From: Acidobacteriaceae bacterium
GTDB lineage: Bacteria; Acidobacteriota; Terriglobia; Terriglobales; Acidobacteriaceae
DNA: 35,250 nucleotides
Direction of reading: 5' to 3'
NCBI GenBank assembly: GCA_030037705.1
Contig: JASHQE010000045.1
Coordinates: 1 to 35,250, forward strand
This document shows positions 8,059-16,180 of this stretch, piece after piece. Position numbers and translations under genes: made by a program. Within the stretch, counting starts at the first letter, position 1, and each line of letters opens with the position of its first letter. Below the pieces are notes generated by a model. That model was not told where the DNA came from. It saw only the letters and a program-made list of their open reading frames with translations, and ran no database searches.

Positions 8059-9096
8059 ATGAATTTCCGCGCGCTGCCGAAAATCGAGCTGCATCTGCAT
8101 CTCGATTGCTCCTTGAGCTATAAGGCCGTTTCGTGTCTGGCGCCTGGCGTCACGCGCGAACAATACGAACGCGACTACATGGCGCCCGCGCGCTGCACCA
8201 ATCTGGCTGAGTTTCTTACCCGCGCGCCCATGGGCTTTCGCCTCATGCAAACCGAGGAGTCCCTCCGGCTGGTCACAGAGGATGTCTGCGAGCAACTTGC
8301 GGAAGACGGCGTGATCTACGCCGAGATCCGGTTCGCGCCTCTGCTCCACAATCTGAACGGACTGAGCCCGGAGCGCGTGGTAGCCGTGGTGGAGCGCTCG
8401 GCAGAGCAACTGAGCCGGGCAATGGGAATCGAGGCTGTCCTGATTCTCTGCACTCTGCGTCACTTCAGCGAAGAGCAGAGTATGGAGACGGCGCAGTGGG
8501 TTGAGCGCTTTCGCGGCAGCCGTGTGGTGGCGTTGGACATCGCCGGCGATGAGGCCGGGTTTCCGTTGGATGCTCACGTGGCCGCCTACCGGTATGCACG
8601 CGATCATGGCCTGTTTCGTACTGCGCACGCGGGCGAGGCCTGTGGTCCGGAAAGCGTGTGGCAGACTTTACGGCTGCTCGATCCGCACCGCATCGGCCAT
8701 GGAACACGCAGCTATGAAGATGAAACGCTGGTGGATCACCTGCGCCGAAAGAAGATTCATCTGGAACTCTGTCCCTCGTCCAACGTGCAGATCATCCCGT
8801 CGATCGAATGCTGGGAAGACCATCCCATCAACCGGCTTTATCGCGCGGGCGTCTCGCTCAGCGTGAATACCGATACGCGCATGTTGACGCCCGCCACACT
8901 CACCGGCGAGTACGAATGCCTGAACCGCGTCTTCGGCTGGGAAAGACAAGATTTCCTGCGTGCCAATCAGATGGCGCTGGAGGCAGCCTTCGCAGAGGCA
9001 TCTATCAAAGAGCGGGTTGGGCAGCGGCTTGTGGAAAGCTGCGCGACGGCAGACGTTTCCATGGAAGGCTATGCGGAACGCGGCCGGACCTCGTGA
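8059..9096 (+). CDS. add: Adenosine deaminase family protein
   Basis: This 345-residue metal-dependent amidohydrolase has the ADA signatures: HLHLD metal ligands at H12 and H14, TAHAGE around residue 195 (third His and catalytic Glu), RIGHGT (catalytic His) and SVNTD (Asp ligand). Members convert adenosine to inosine and ammonia in purine salvage. Two details differ from E. coli Add: the metal motif continues as HLHLDCS where DGS is usual, and the Asp motif reads NTDTRML, nearer the NTDNRLM form I recall from actinobacterial enzymes. Other substrates such as adenine or a modified nucleoside are possible. ATG 8059 fits the family start (MNFRALPKIELH); ATG 8041 would add six unsupported residues. 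Confidence 0.85.
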   Translation: MNFRALPKIELHLHLDCSLSYKAVSCLAPGVTREQYERDYMAPARCTNLAEFLTRAPMGFRLMQTEESLRLVTEDVCEQLAEDGVIYAEIRFAPLLHNLNGLSPERVVAVVERSAEQLSRAMGIEAVLILCTLRHFSEEQSMETAQWVERFRGSRVVALDIAGDEAGFPLDAHVAAYRYARDHGLFRTAHAGEACGPESVWQTLRLLDPHRIGHGTRSYEDETLVDHLRRKKIHLELCPSSNVQIIPSIECWEDHPINRLYRAGVSLSVNTDTRMLTPATLTGEYECLNRVFGWERQDFLRANQMALEAAFAEASIKERVGQRLVESCATADVSMEGYAERGRTS

Positions 9097-9251
9097 CCCG
9101 AAGGTTGTAGTTACTAGTGACCGAAAACGCCATCGAAAAATACTAAAGAAAATCCGAAAGCAGACTAGAATGATTGCAATTCTCAGCTTCTAGAAAAGAA
9201 ATTCAGTTAAGCGTCTTCTGTAGAGACACTTAGTTGACTTGCATTCGGACT

Positions 9252-10421
9252 ATGGACTACGGCACATACTTCTTCACGAATATCGCTTCGGTGACGGTGT
9301 TCACGATATGCATGAGCGTTCTCGCCTGGCATAACCGCGGCGTGAAGGGAATGCAGTGGTTCGCCGGAAGCATGATCGTCGGGCTGGCCAAGCTGATTCT
9401 GCAGGGTCTGGAAGGCAAGGTGCCGGCGATCTTGGGCATGGTGGCAAACGAGCTTTACTTGATTTCGTTTTCGATGCAGTTTATGGCGCTGCATTGGTTC
9501 GTGGTGCGCAAGCCGATGAAGAAACGCTGGCCGTGGGTGGCGCTCACGCTCATTCTCTTCGCCTATACCGTCATGTTTTTTGCTCACATTCCCTATGGAG
9601 GGAATCTCACGAACATTCCCTTCGTGATCCTCTGCGGCGCATCCGCCTGGCTGTTGTTCCGGCACGGGAGCGGTCCCTTTACCGCAGTCTCACGGGTTAC
9701 TGCCGTGGTTCTTCTGGGTGACATGGTTGTGGCCAGCTACCGCGCGATTCTCACAAACCTTCGCTATATGCGGCCGTGGGAGACGGTCGATGCGCACACC
9801 GATCCACGCTGGCTTTATTCACTGGCGGGCATGGCTTTTCTTGCCGCTTTCATGATCATGTGCGCTCTCTGGTTCCTGGTAACGGAACTGCAGCACGAGC
9901 TCGCCGAACAGGCCCACACCGATCCTCTTACCGGCGCGATGAACCGCAGGGCGATGGAAGAAGCGGCGTTGCGCGAAACAGCGCGCAGCATCCGGTTCGG
10001 CTATCCGCTGTGCATGATCATGATCGACATCGACAACTTCAAGCATCTCAATGACACGCGGGGACACGCAGCAGGCGATCACGCCTTGAGAGCCCTGGTG
10101 GCCAAGGTAAAGAGTATGCTGCGCGCGCAAGACCTGCTTGCGCGCACCGGCGGCGAGGAATTTGCTATCCTGCTTCCCGATACCCCTGCTGCCTCCGGCA
10201 TTCTCGCTGCGGAGCGGGTAAGAATGGCAGTCGAAGCTCTTGAAGTTCCTTTCGAAACCGGACCCATCAAGTTCACCATCAGCGCCGGCGTGGCGCAGCT
10301 CGACCCCGCCTGCGGTTTCGAAGGAATGATGCGGCTTGCCGACGAGGCGATGTACGAGGCCAAAGAGCATGGACGCAACCTGGTCTCTGCACGCCTGATG
10401 GAAGCGGCCACGCTGGCCTAG
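9252..10421 (+). CDS. Integral-membrane diguanylate cyclase (GGDEF)
   Basis: Residues 1-212 hold about six hydrophobic segments with short loops, probably a membrane sensor. A GGDEF domain follows (about 220-385). It has DPLTGAMNRR at the start, an active-site GGEEF at 300-304, and an RAQD inhibitory site at 291-294, exactly five residues before it. This predicts an active enzyme making c-di-GMP from two GTP, with product feedback. The N-terminal domain matches no sensor name I can give with confidence. ATG 9252 (MDYGTYFF) is preferred to a TTG at 9234. The stop codon lies in a 15-bp triplicate repeat shared with the convergent fabI gene. No c-di-GMP phosphodiesterase is nearby. Confidence 0.92.
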   Translation: MDYGTYFFTNIASVTVFTICMSVLAWHNRGVKGMQWFAGSMIVGLAKLILQGLEGKVPAILGMVANELYLISFSMQFMALHWFVVRKPMKKRWPWVALTLILFAYTVMFFAHIPYGGNLTNIPFVILCGASAWLLFRHGSGPFTAVSRVTAVVLLGDMVVASYRAILTNLRYMRPWETVDAHTDPRWLYSLAGMAFLAAFMIMCALWFLVTELQHELAEQAHTDPLTGAMNRRAMEEAALRETARSIRFGYPLCMIMIDIDNFKHLNDTRGHAAGDHALRALVAKVKSMLRAQDLLARTGGEEFAILLPDTPAASGILAAERVRMAVEALEVPFETGPIKFTISAGVAQLDPACGFEGMMRLADEAMYEAKEHGRNLVSARLMEAATLA

Positions 10422-10463
10422 AAATCCATGATCTAGAGACCCATGATCTAGAAACCCATGATG
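10419..10463. repeat. Three tandem 15-bp repeats at the convergent ends of the GGDEF gene and fabI
   Basis: Three adjacent copies read TAGAAATCCATGATC, TAGAGACCCATGATC and TAGAAACCCATGATG. The first TAG is the stop of the diguanylate cyclase gene. On the minus strand each copy reads as ATCATG-G-(G/A)-T-codon then TAG, so the last residues of FabI plus its stop have been triplicated in frame. Confidence 0.85.
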
Positions 10464-11215
10464 TTGTAGCCGCAATCGACGTAGATCGTCTCACCCGTCA
10501 CAGCGCTGGCGAGATCGCTGGCGAGATAGAGCGCCGTTCCGCCCACTTCGAGCTGATCCACGTTGCGGTGCAGCGGCGCTCGTTCCGCGTGCGCCTTCAT
10601 CATGTCGCCCAATGCGCCGATGCCGCGCGCGGCAAGGGTCTTGATCGGTCCGGCGGAGATCGCATTGACGCGAATGTTCTTGGGGCCGAGGTCCCAGGCA
10701 AGATAGCGCACCGCCGATTCAAGAGACGCCTTGGCCAGCGCCATCACGTTGTAGTGAGGCACGACCTTTTCCGCAGCATAATAACTGAGCGTGATGATGC
10801 TGCCGCCCGCGGTCATCAGGGGCGCCGCGCCGCGGCTTACGGCGATGAGCGAGTAGACGCTCACATCGTGCGCGATACGGAACCCTTCGCGGCTCGTGTT
10901 GATGAATTCGCCTTTCAGATCTTCGGCAGGCGCAAACGCGACCGCATGAACGAGAATGTCGAGTTTTCCGAACTTTTCTTTGAGCGCGGCAAACAACGAT
11001 TCGATCTCGGCATCATTCGACACGTCGCACTGGAAGCCGCTGGTGCCAGGCAGTTCGTGGATCAGATCCCCTGCTTCGGCTCTCATGCGCTCGTTCTGAT
11101 AGCAGATGGCCAGAGTCGCGCCGGCTCCATGCAGTTTTTGCGCAATTCCCCAGGCGATGGAGCGCTTGTTCGCCAGCCCGAAGACCACGGCCGTCTTGCC
11201 CGTCAAATCGATCAT
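10448..11215 (-). CDS. fabI: Enoyl-[acyl-carrier-protein] reductase (NADH)
   Basis: This 255-residue short-chain dehydrogenase has the FabI signature: a GLANKRSIAWGIA nucleotide loop rather than GxxxGxG, and the catalytic set Tyr145, Tyr155 and Lys162 (YNVMALAK, Tyr-x6-Lys). It catalyses the last reduction of fatty-acid elongation. Length and start (MIDLTGKTAVVFG) are standard. It is transcribed alone on the minus strand, convergent with the diguanylate cyclase gene. Its 3' end, coding IMGF then TAG, is followed by two degenerate copies of the same 15 bases. Target of triclosan and diazaborines in other bacteria (family knowledge). Confidence 0.96.
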   Translation of the reverse strand: MIDLTGKTAVVFGLANKRSIAWGIAQKLHGAGATLAICYQNERMRAEAGDLIHELPGTSGFQCDVSNDAEIESLFAALKEKFGKLDILVHAVAFAPAEDLKGEFINTSREGFRIAHDVSVYSLIAVSRGAAPLMTAGGSIITLSYYAAEKVVPHYNVMALAKASLESAVRYLAWDLGPKNIRVNAISAGPIKTLAARGIGALGDMMKAHAERAPLHRNVDQLEVGGTALYLASDLASAVTGETIYVDCGYNIMGF

Positions 11216-11285
11216 GCTTTCGTTGCTCCTTAAAGTCCCGCGCGCCGCGTGTGAGAAATTGCTGCGCGAATCGCTTTTTAGAATA

Positions 11286-12152
11286 TCAGCCGCCCAGATC
11301 GATCAGTTCCACGTGACCAACGGGCCGGCCAAGAAACCGCGGGCCGAGTCTCTCGAATTTATCAACCGAATCCGTGGCGAAGCAGTGGATTTCAGTCTGT
11401 GCAGAGGTTTCTATGTTCCTTTGCGCTGCACGTCCGTTGAGGAGCCGTACTGCAGTGTCGGCCGTCGATTCAGCCGAGTCGATTACGCGGATCGCACAGG
11501 ATGCACGTCCGGCAAGAACCTTTTCGATTAACGGGCGCAGCAACGGATAGTGAGTGCATCCGAGCACGAGCGTGTCTGGCTTGAGGCCCTGCGTTGCGGC
11601 GTCTCTGCGGATCTCATCGAGATAGATACGAATCACTTCGGCAGTGACGGAATGATCGGTCCACCCCTCTTCGACAAGCGGGACCAGCAGCGGGCAGGCC
11701 TTTTCAAGTGCGCGCAGACCCTGGGCCTGGCAGGCTGCGGAATAAGCGTGACTGTGCACGGTCGCCTCGGTCGCAATCACCAACACGTCATTGCTCGTTG
11801 AGGCTGCGCGCGCGGCCTCGGCGCCCGGTTCGATCACGCCCAGCACCGGCACCGGTACGGCATCTTGAATTGCATCGAGCGCAAGTGCGCTGGCCGTGTT
11901 GCAGGCGATCACCAGATATTCAGCGTCCATTTCGCGCGTCAAAAATTGCGCGCTCTGCACCGCATAGCGGGCAATCGTCCGGCGCGATTTGGAACCGTAA
12001 GGCAATCGCGCCGTATCGCCCAGAAAAGCGAATCGCGCCTGCGGCAGCCGCGCGACAAGCGCGCGCAGAACCGTGAGCCCGCCGAAGCCCGAATCGAAGA
12101 CGCCGATGGTTGGTGTTCTGGACGCAGGGCCAGCACTCTGCGCATCGCTCAT
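11286..12152 (-). CDS. murI: Glutamate racemase
   Basis: This 288-residue enzyme interconverts L- and D-glutamate to supply peptidoglycan synthesis. Visible motifs: GVFDSGFGGLTVLRAL (Asp20, Ser21), the first catalytic Cys84 in IACNTAS, the second Cys199 with His201 in LGCTHYPLL, and GDTARLPYG. The start overlaps the GerMN stop by ATGA, so it is the last gene of the DUF1015-amidase-GerMN-murI series. The first 13 residues (MSDAQSAGPASRT) extend beyond the usual start but the overlap supports them. Confidence 0.95.
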   Translation of the reverse strand: MSDAQSAGPASRTPTIGVFDSGFGGLTVLRALVARLPQARFAFLGDTARLPYGSKSRRTIARYAVQSAQFLTREMDAEYLVIACNTASALALDAIQDAVPVPVLGVIEPGAEAARAASTSNDVLVIATEATVHSHAYSAACQAQGLRALEKACPLLVPLVEEGWTDHSVTAEVIRIYLDEIRRDAATQGLKPDTLVLGCTHYPLLRPLIEKVLAGRASCAIRVIDSAESTADTAVRLLNGRAAQRNIETSAQTEIHCFATDSVDKFERLGPRFLGRPVGHVELIDLGG

Positions 12153-12808
12153 GGCTGCGCCCCTCGGGTAACGGCAACGTCGCTCGTGAGATAGGTGCGG
12201 GTCAAATCGGCGTGGCCGGCAAGCGTTTCGCGCTGCTGCCCATCCACCAGGAAATGCACCTCCGTGATGCGCGGAAAATTGGCGTGCAACGTAGCACAGA
12301 TCGAGAGCACGGTCAGGCTCTCGGTCTCAATGCCCGAGGGATGGTTGGCCGCAAAGGCGCCTGCCAGATTGACAACTGCGAGTTCAGATTCACTCTGCGG
12401 ATTCTTACCGGCTGCGCGCCGCGCGGCGATGCCGGCTGTACGAACCGGCAGCAGGAAGACTTGATCGATGGGGCTGGTGGGGCTGGCCCCGCCGGGCACC
12501 GGATGAGATGCGTCCGCAGTCGCATACAGATCCAGAAGTTTGTCCAGAATAGCGCGTGCGCGCGCGTTGGGGCTTTGCGGCAGCGGCAGCGACAACGCCC
12601 TTGTCACCAGCGAATCATCGGCGTCGTTGGCAACCATAAGAGTCGCCTGTTCGGCCGGCGCAACCTGCGGCGCCTGCGTGGGAGTAGACTGTTCGCCTTG
12701 CAGCAGGTGCTGATGCTCGCGGTTGCGCAACTGCCACAGAATCGTACCCATGAGGATGGACGCGGCGAGCAGCAGAAAGAAGAGCACGGTCTGGTAGCGT
12801 GGAATCAC
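12149..12808 (-). CDS. GerMN domain-containing membrane protein
   Basis: This protein of about 219 residues has one N-terminal hydrophobic helix (TVLFFLLLAASILMGTILW), a Gln/Pro/Ala-rich linker and a C-terminal GerMN domain, recognised by ESLTVLSICATLHANFPRITEVHFLVDGQQRETLAGHADL. GerMN domains occur in sporulation protein GerM and in envelope lipoproteins; their ligand is not settled. I chose GTG 12808 because it makes a four-base GTGA overlap with the amidase stop, repeating the coupling seen before murI. An alternative GTG at 12847 would overlap the amidase gene by 43 bases. It sits between an amidase and glutamate racemase, so an envelope role is likely. Confidence 0.82.
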   Translation of the reverse strand: MIPRYQTVLFFLLLAASILMGTILWQLRNREHQHLLQGEQSTPTQAPQVAPAEQATLMVANDADDSLVTRALSLPLPQSPNARARAILDKLLDLYATADASHPVPGGASPTSPIDQVFLLPVRTAGIAARRAAGKNPQSESELAVVNLAGAFAANHPSGIETESLTVLSICATLHANFPRITEVHFLVDGQQRETLAGHADLTRTYLTSDVAVTRGAQP

Positions 12809-13554
12809 GATGGGCCGGCTCCCAAATGACCTTCCTCTGCCTGCCACTCCAGCAGCGCGGCTGCCAGGGCATCGGCCAGATGGGCTTGATAGCCCGGGTC
12901 GTTCAAGCTATCGACAGGCGATTCGCCTGAGGTGCGATCCGGAGAGACCTCAACGGCCAAAGCTGGACAGGTCAGGCTATCGACTACTGGCAGCGCCATC
13001 CGGCCGAGCGTGACGGCCATCCCCGCATGCAACAACGCCGAGTTGAGCACTCCAGCCAGCGCCAGGCTGCGTGTTATGGAAGCGGACTGGGCCGTTCGCC
13101 AAGGCTCAAAATGGGCGGGCTCCGTGGGAGCGAGCGAGGAGGCGAAGAGATGGATCCCAGAGCCGCTCAGGGACGCATGCAAACTCAAGCACGCTTGGGC
13201 GTTGGCGTGGTCGGCGATCTCGATGCGTTGTTCGGAAGCGACTGTAGTATCGGATTCGCGCGTTGTCACCACCGCAATGCCGCGCGCCTCCAACAGGGAT
13301 CGCAGGCGTACGCTCAAGGCCAACGTGACGGATTTCTCGTTCCAACTGCCGCTGTGCCCGCCCGAGTCATCGCCGCCGTGCGCTGCGTCGAGAACCACAA
13401 CAAACCGGGACGTGGGAGCCGGCGGGGCCTGCATCGATATGGTCCGCTCCTGCGCCGCGCCGGAAGCTGTTGCGCAAAGCGCACACGAGACAAGCAGTCC
13501 GGGAATTCCAGTCAATCGGATGCGCCGGTCAGGCGCTCTCTCAATCCAGTGCAT
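12805..13554 (-). CDS. N-acetylmuramoyl-L-alanine amidase (Amidase_3)
   Basis: This 249-residue secreted enzyme cleaves the MurNAc-L-Ala bond of peptidoglycan. After a signal-like stretch (about 13-34) the zinc-amidase fold shows VVVLDAAHGGDDSGG with His59 (usual motif DPGHGG), Glu73 in NEK, His126 in LSLHAS, and Glu202 in ALAVEVSP as the likely catalytic acid. All ligands are in place, so activity is predicted. Its ATG lies inside the DUF1015 coding end (14-base overlap), and its stop overlaps the GerMN start by four bases. Such overlap suggests one transcript and coupled translation. Confidence 0.88.
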   Translation of the reverse strand: MHWIERAPDRRIRLTGIPGLLVSCALCATASGAAQERTISMQAPPAPTSRFVVVLDAAHGGDDSGGHSGSWNEKSVTLALSVRLRSLLEARGIAVVTTRESDTTVASEQRIEIADHANAQACLSLHASLSGSGIHLFASSLAPTEPAHFEPWRTAQSASITRSLALAGVLNSALLHAGMAVTLGRMALPVVDSLTCPALAVEVSPDRTSGESPVDSLNDPGYQAHLADALAAALLEWQAEEGHLGAGPS

Positions 13555-14866
13555 AGATGGTCAAGCCGCTCAGCAGCTTAGGGAAAAAGTCCGTTGATTT
13601 TTGTGGCATCACTTCGCCGGCAAAGGCCACTTCCTTCAACTGCTCCATGGTCACCGGATTGGTAAGAAAGACGATGTCCGCCTCGCCGCGGCGGACCTGT
13701 TCCAGCGCCTCAGCCGCGTCGCGCAGATACCGCAGGTTGGTCTGTTCCCGGACCTTCTCGATATCGAGGCCTAGTAGCCGGTCGAGCAGCAGCACATGCA
13801 GGTGTGTTAGATCGAGCTGATGCTGCCGTTCCGGCACGTCGGCCAAAGCCGATGCCACGGCGTCAGGCTTTGACCGTAATAACCAAGCTCCCGAGCGGGT
13901 CGCTGCCACAAATGCTGTTCCTTTTTGCCTTTTTAAGGTATCGAGATGTGCTGCGGCGTCCGCGGCCGGCAATGCGCTTACGGTGAAAAATGCCTCCGCC
14001 GCCTTGGCAAACCGGCCCGCATCGAACCCCTGCAAGCCGTGGACTACGCGATGCGTCGGCAGAATTACCAGGCCGTCCGAGTCCATGTTGACAAAGGTCA
14101 TCATCACTGCGGCTTCCGGATAGGGCGGCTGGGGTAATTGCGTCGTGCTGTGTTCGGCCTTCGCTGTCCCGTTGGCCGCGTATGTCTTGGAATAGTTCAA
14201 CGCCGTCTCGTAGCGATGATGCCCGTCGGCGATAATCAATTTCTTGTCGGCCATCGCCGTAGTCAGCAGGTTGATGGTTCCGGGATCGCTGATGCGCCAC
14301 AACCGATGCAGGACGCCGTATTCGTCGGTCACCTCGGCGTCGGCCGGTCCGCTGCCATCATAAAGAATCTTATCCACCGCATTTGCGGGGTCAGAATAGA
14401 GCATGAAGATCTGCCCGAAGTGTGCGCGGGTCGCTTTGAGCAGGTTCAGACGGTCGGTTTTAGGCTTCGAAAGCGTCTGTTCGTGCCGGAAAACTACTTG
14501 TTCGGAGTAGTCGTGCAGCTTGCCGAGGGCAATGAAACCCCGCCGTTCCTTCACGGCTGCCGATCCTGGCACAGTGAACCGCTGCGCGTAGGCAAATACG
14601 CTCGGCTCCTTTTCCTGAACCAGGACGCCTTGTTCACGCCAGGCGCGAAAATCGCGGGCCGCGCGTGTGTAGACACTCTCGCCATGGTCGGCATCGAAGA
14701 GTTCAGGCAGTCCGAGAATGATGCGGACCAGATTGAATGGGCTTCGTTGATAATAGGCCTGCTGCATCGCAGGAGAGATTTTGTCGTAAGGCTGGGTGAC
14801 CACATCATCCAGACGAGCGGTTGAAGGGTTGTAACGCCAGGCGCGAAACGGGTAAATGCGAGCCAT
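13541..14866 (-). CDS. DUF1015 family protein
   Basis: This 441-residue cytoplasmic protein belongs to DUF1015, recognised by its start (MARIYPFRAWRYNP...VVTQPYDKISP) and the hallmark ADGHHRYETAL segment near residue 217. The family has no settled function; members often sit near amino-acid genes. Here it leads a four-gene minus-strand operon with an amidase, a GerMN protein and glutamate racemase, so a link to cell-wall or D-amino-acid metabolism is possible but unproven. The ATG at 14866 begins with the conserved family N-terminus. Confidence 0.9.
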   Translation of the reverse strand: MARIYPFRAWRYNPSTARLDDVVTQPYDKISPAMQQAYYQRSPFNLVRIILGLPELFDADHGESVYTRAARDFRAWREQGVLVQEKEPSVFAYAQRFTVPGSAAVKERRGFIALGKLHDYSEQVVFRHEQTLSKPKTDRLNLLKATRAHFGQIFMLYSDPANAVDKILYDGSGPADAEVTDEYGVLHRLWRISDPGTINLLTTAMADKKLIIADGHHRYETALNYSKTYAANGTAKAEHSTTQLPQPPYPEAAVMMTFVNMDSDGLVILPTHRVVHGLQGFDAGRFAKAAEAFFTVSALPAADAAAHLDTLKRQKGTAFVAATRSGAWLLRSKPDAVASALADVPERQHQLDLTHLHVLLLDRLLGLDIEKVREQTNLRYLRDAAEALEQVRRGEADIVFLTNPVTMEQLKEVAFAGEVMPQKSTDFFPKLLSGLTIYALD

Positions 14867-15063
14867 GACGAAGATCGTGCTCCGCGTTTCAAACGGTAAA
14901 ATCGGCGCGCCGGCATCCCATCTTGCTCAAAATAGAAGCCGGAGCGTTCAGGCTCGATTGTATCCCAGTCTCCGGAATGGACCCGGGTCTGGGAATACGG
15001 AAGCGCGAAATTACCAGAGAAATTCTGGATTACAATCTGGTTACACCACTGAAGCGCCAATCA

Positions 15064-15072
15064 TGCTACTAT
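15064..15072 (+). promoter_or_regulatory. Candidate extended -10 promoter for the VWA pair
   Basis: TG-C-TACTAT (15064-15072) resembles an extended -10 element and would start transcription about 19 bases before the ATG at 15098. AGGTG at 15085-15089 is a plausible ribosome-binding site. A convincing -35 is not seen. The divergent spacer (14867-15097) must also hold the promoter of the DUF1015 operon. Confidence 0.35.
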
Positions 15073-15097
15073 CGCGTTCAACTCTAGGTGTTTTCGT

Positions 15098-16180
15098 ATG
15101 ACAACGCTTCCTTTCCCGCGCGATTCGCAAAAAGGGGGCGGCAGCCTGAATCTGGTCCGCCGTTGGGTGGGTTTCTGGACTTTGGCGCTTCTGTTGTTCT
15201 GCGTAGCGCGAGCCCAGGCGCAGGACGATCAACTGAATCGGGTGCACGTGCAGCCTCCCGCGTCTTCCACTGCGCCCACTTCAGAGCCCTCCGGCGCCGA
15301 AGCGCCTCCGGAAAGCGGCATCAAGGCGCTTAAGGTGCATCCCGGCTCCTTTATCCGGATGGATGTGGATATGGTGCTTGTGCCGGTCACCATCACCGAT
15401 CCGATGAACCGGCTGGTCACGGGGCTCGAAAAGAGCGATTTTCAGGTCTACGAGAACAACGGCGAGCAGGCGATTTCGAGCTTTGCCTGCGAAGACGCGC
15501 CGGTGTCGATCGGGATCATCTTCGATCTTTCCGGCTCCATGACCTCGAAGCTTATCCGCGCTAAGGAAGCGATCCTGCAGTTCATCAAGACCGCCAATCC
15601 GCAGGACGAGTTTTTCGTGATCGGATTCAATGACCGGCCGGAATTGATTGAAGACTTTACGAGTTCGGTCGAGGACATCCAGGCCCGCTTGGCGACTGTG
15701 CACAGCGGCCACCGCACCGCGCTTCTTGACGCAATCTACTACGGCGTAGCCAAGATGAAGGATGCCCGTCACGAGCGGAAGGCTCTGCTGGTCGTTTCCG
15801 ACGGTGGCGACAATCGCTCGCGCTATACCGAGGGTGAAGTCCGCGCCCAGGTGCGCGAATCCGATGTCGAAATCTATTCGATCGGCATCTTCGATCCTTA
15901 CGCGCCTACGCCCGAAGAGCGCACCGGCCCTCAGCTTCTTGAGGATTTGAGCGATTCAACCGGCGGACGGCTCTTCCGCGTTGACGATGTGGACGAGATG
16001 AGCGACATCGCCGAGAAAATTTCCACCGAGCTCCGCAACCAATATGTAATCGGCTATAAGCCCAAGGACCTGACCCACGACGGCAAGTGGCGTAAAGTGA
16101 AGGTGAAGGTGAATCCTCCTCCGGGACTGCCTCCGCTCACCGTCTATGCTCGCACCGGTTACTATGCGCCTTTGCAATAA
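15098..16180 (+). CDS. Secreted VWA protein (VWFA-related Acidobacterial type), copy 1
   Basis: This 360-residue protein has a basic then hydrophobic signal sequence ending ARAQAQ (about residue 42), a Pro/Ser/Ala-rich linker and a small beta region with the shared DFQVYENNGEQ motif (about 114-124). A von Willebrand A domain follows (about 136-320). The MIDAS looks complete: D143-x-S145-x-S147 (DLSGS), Thr207 in GHRTALLD and Asp235 in SDGGDN. A C-terminal strand region (YVIGYKPKDL...VKVKVNPPPGLP) follows. This is the lineage-typical TIGR03436-like architecture. Location is periplasmic or extracellular; a metal-dependent binding role is inferred. It overlaps the next VWA gene by 17 bases. Confidence 0.88.
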   Translation: MTTLPFPRDSQKGGGSLNLVRRWVGFWTLALLLFCVARAQAQDDQLNRVHVQPPASSTAPTSEPSGAEAPPESGIKALKVHPGSFIRMDVDMVLVPVTITDPMNRLVTGLEKSDFQVYENNGEQAISSFACEDAPVSIGIIFDLSGSMTSKLIRAKEAILQFIKTANPQDEFFVIGFNDRPELIEDFTSSVEDIQARLATVHSGHRTALLDAIYYGVAKMKDARHERKALLVVSDGGDNRSRYTEGEVRAQVRESDVEIYSIGIFDPYAPTPEERTGPQLLEDLSDSTGGRLFRVDDVDEMSDIAEKISTELRNQYVIGYKPKDLTHDGKWRKVKVKVNPPPGLPPLTVYARTGYYAPLQ

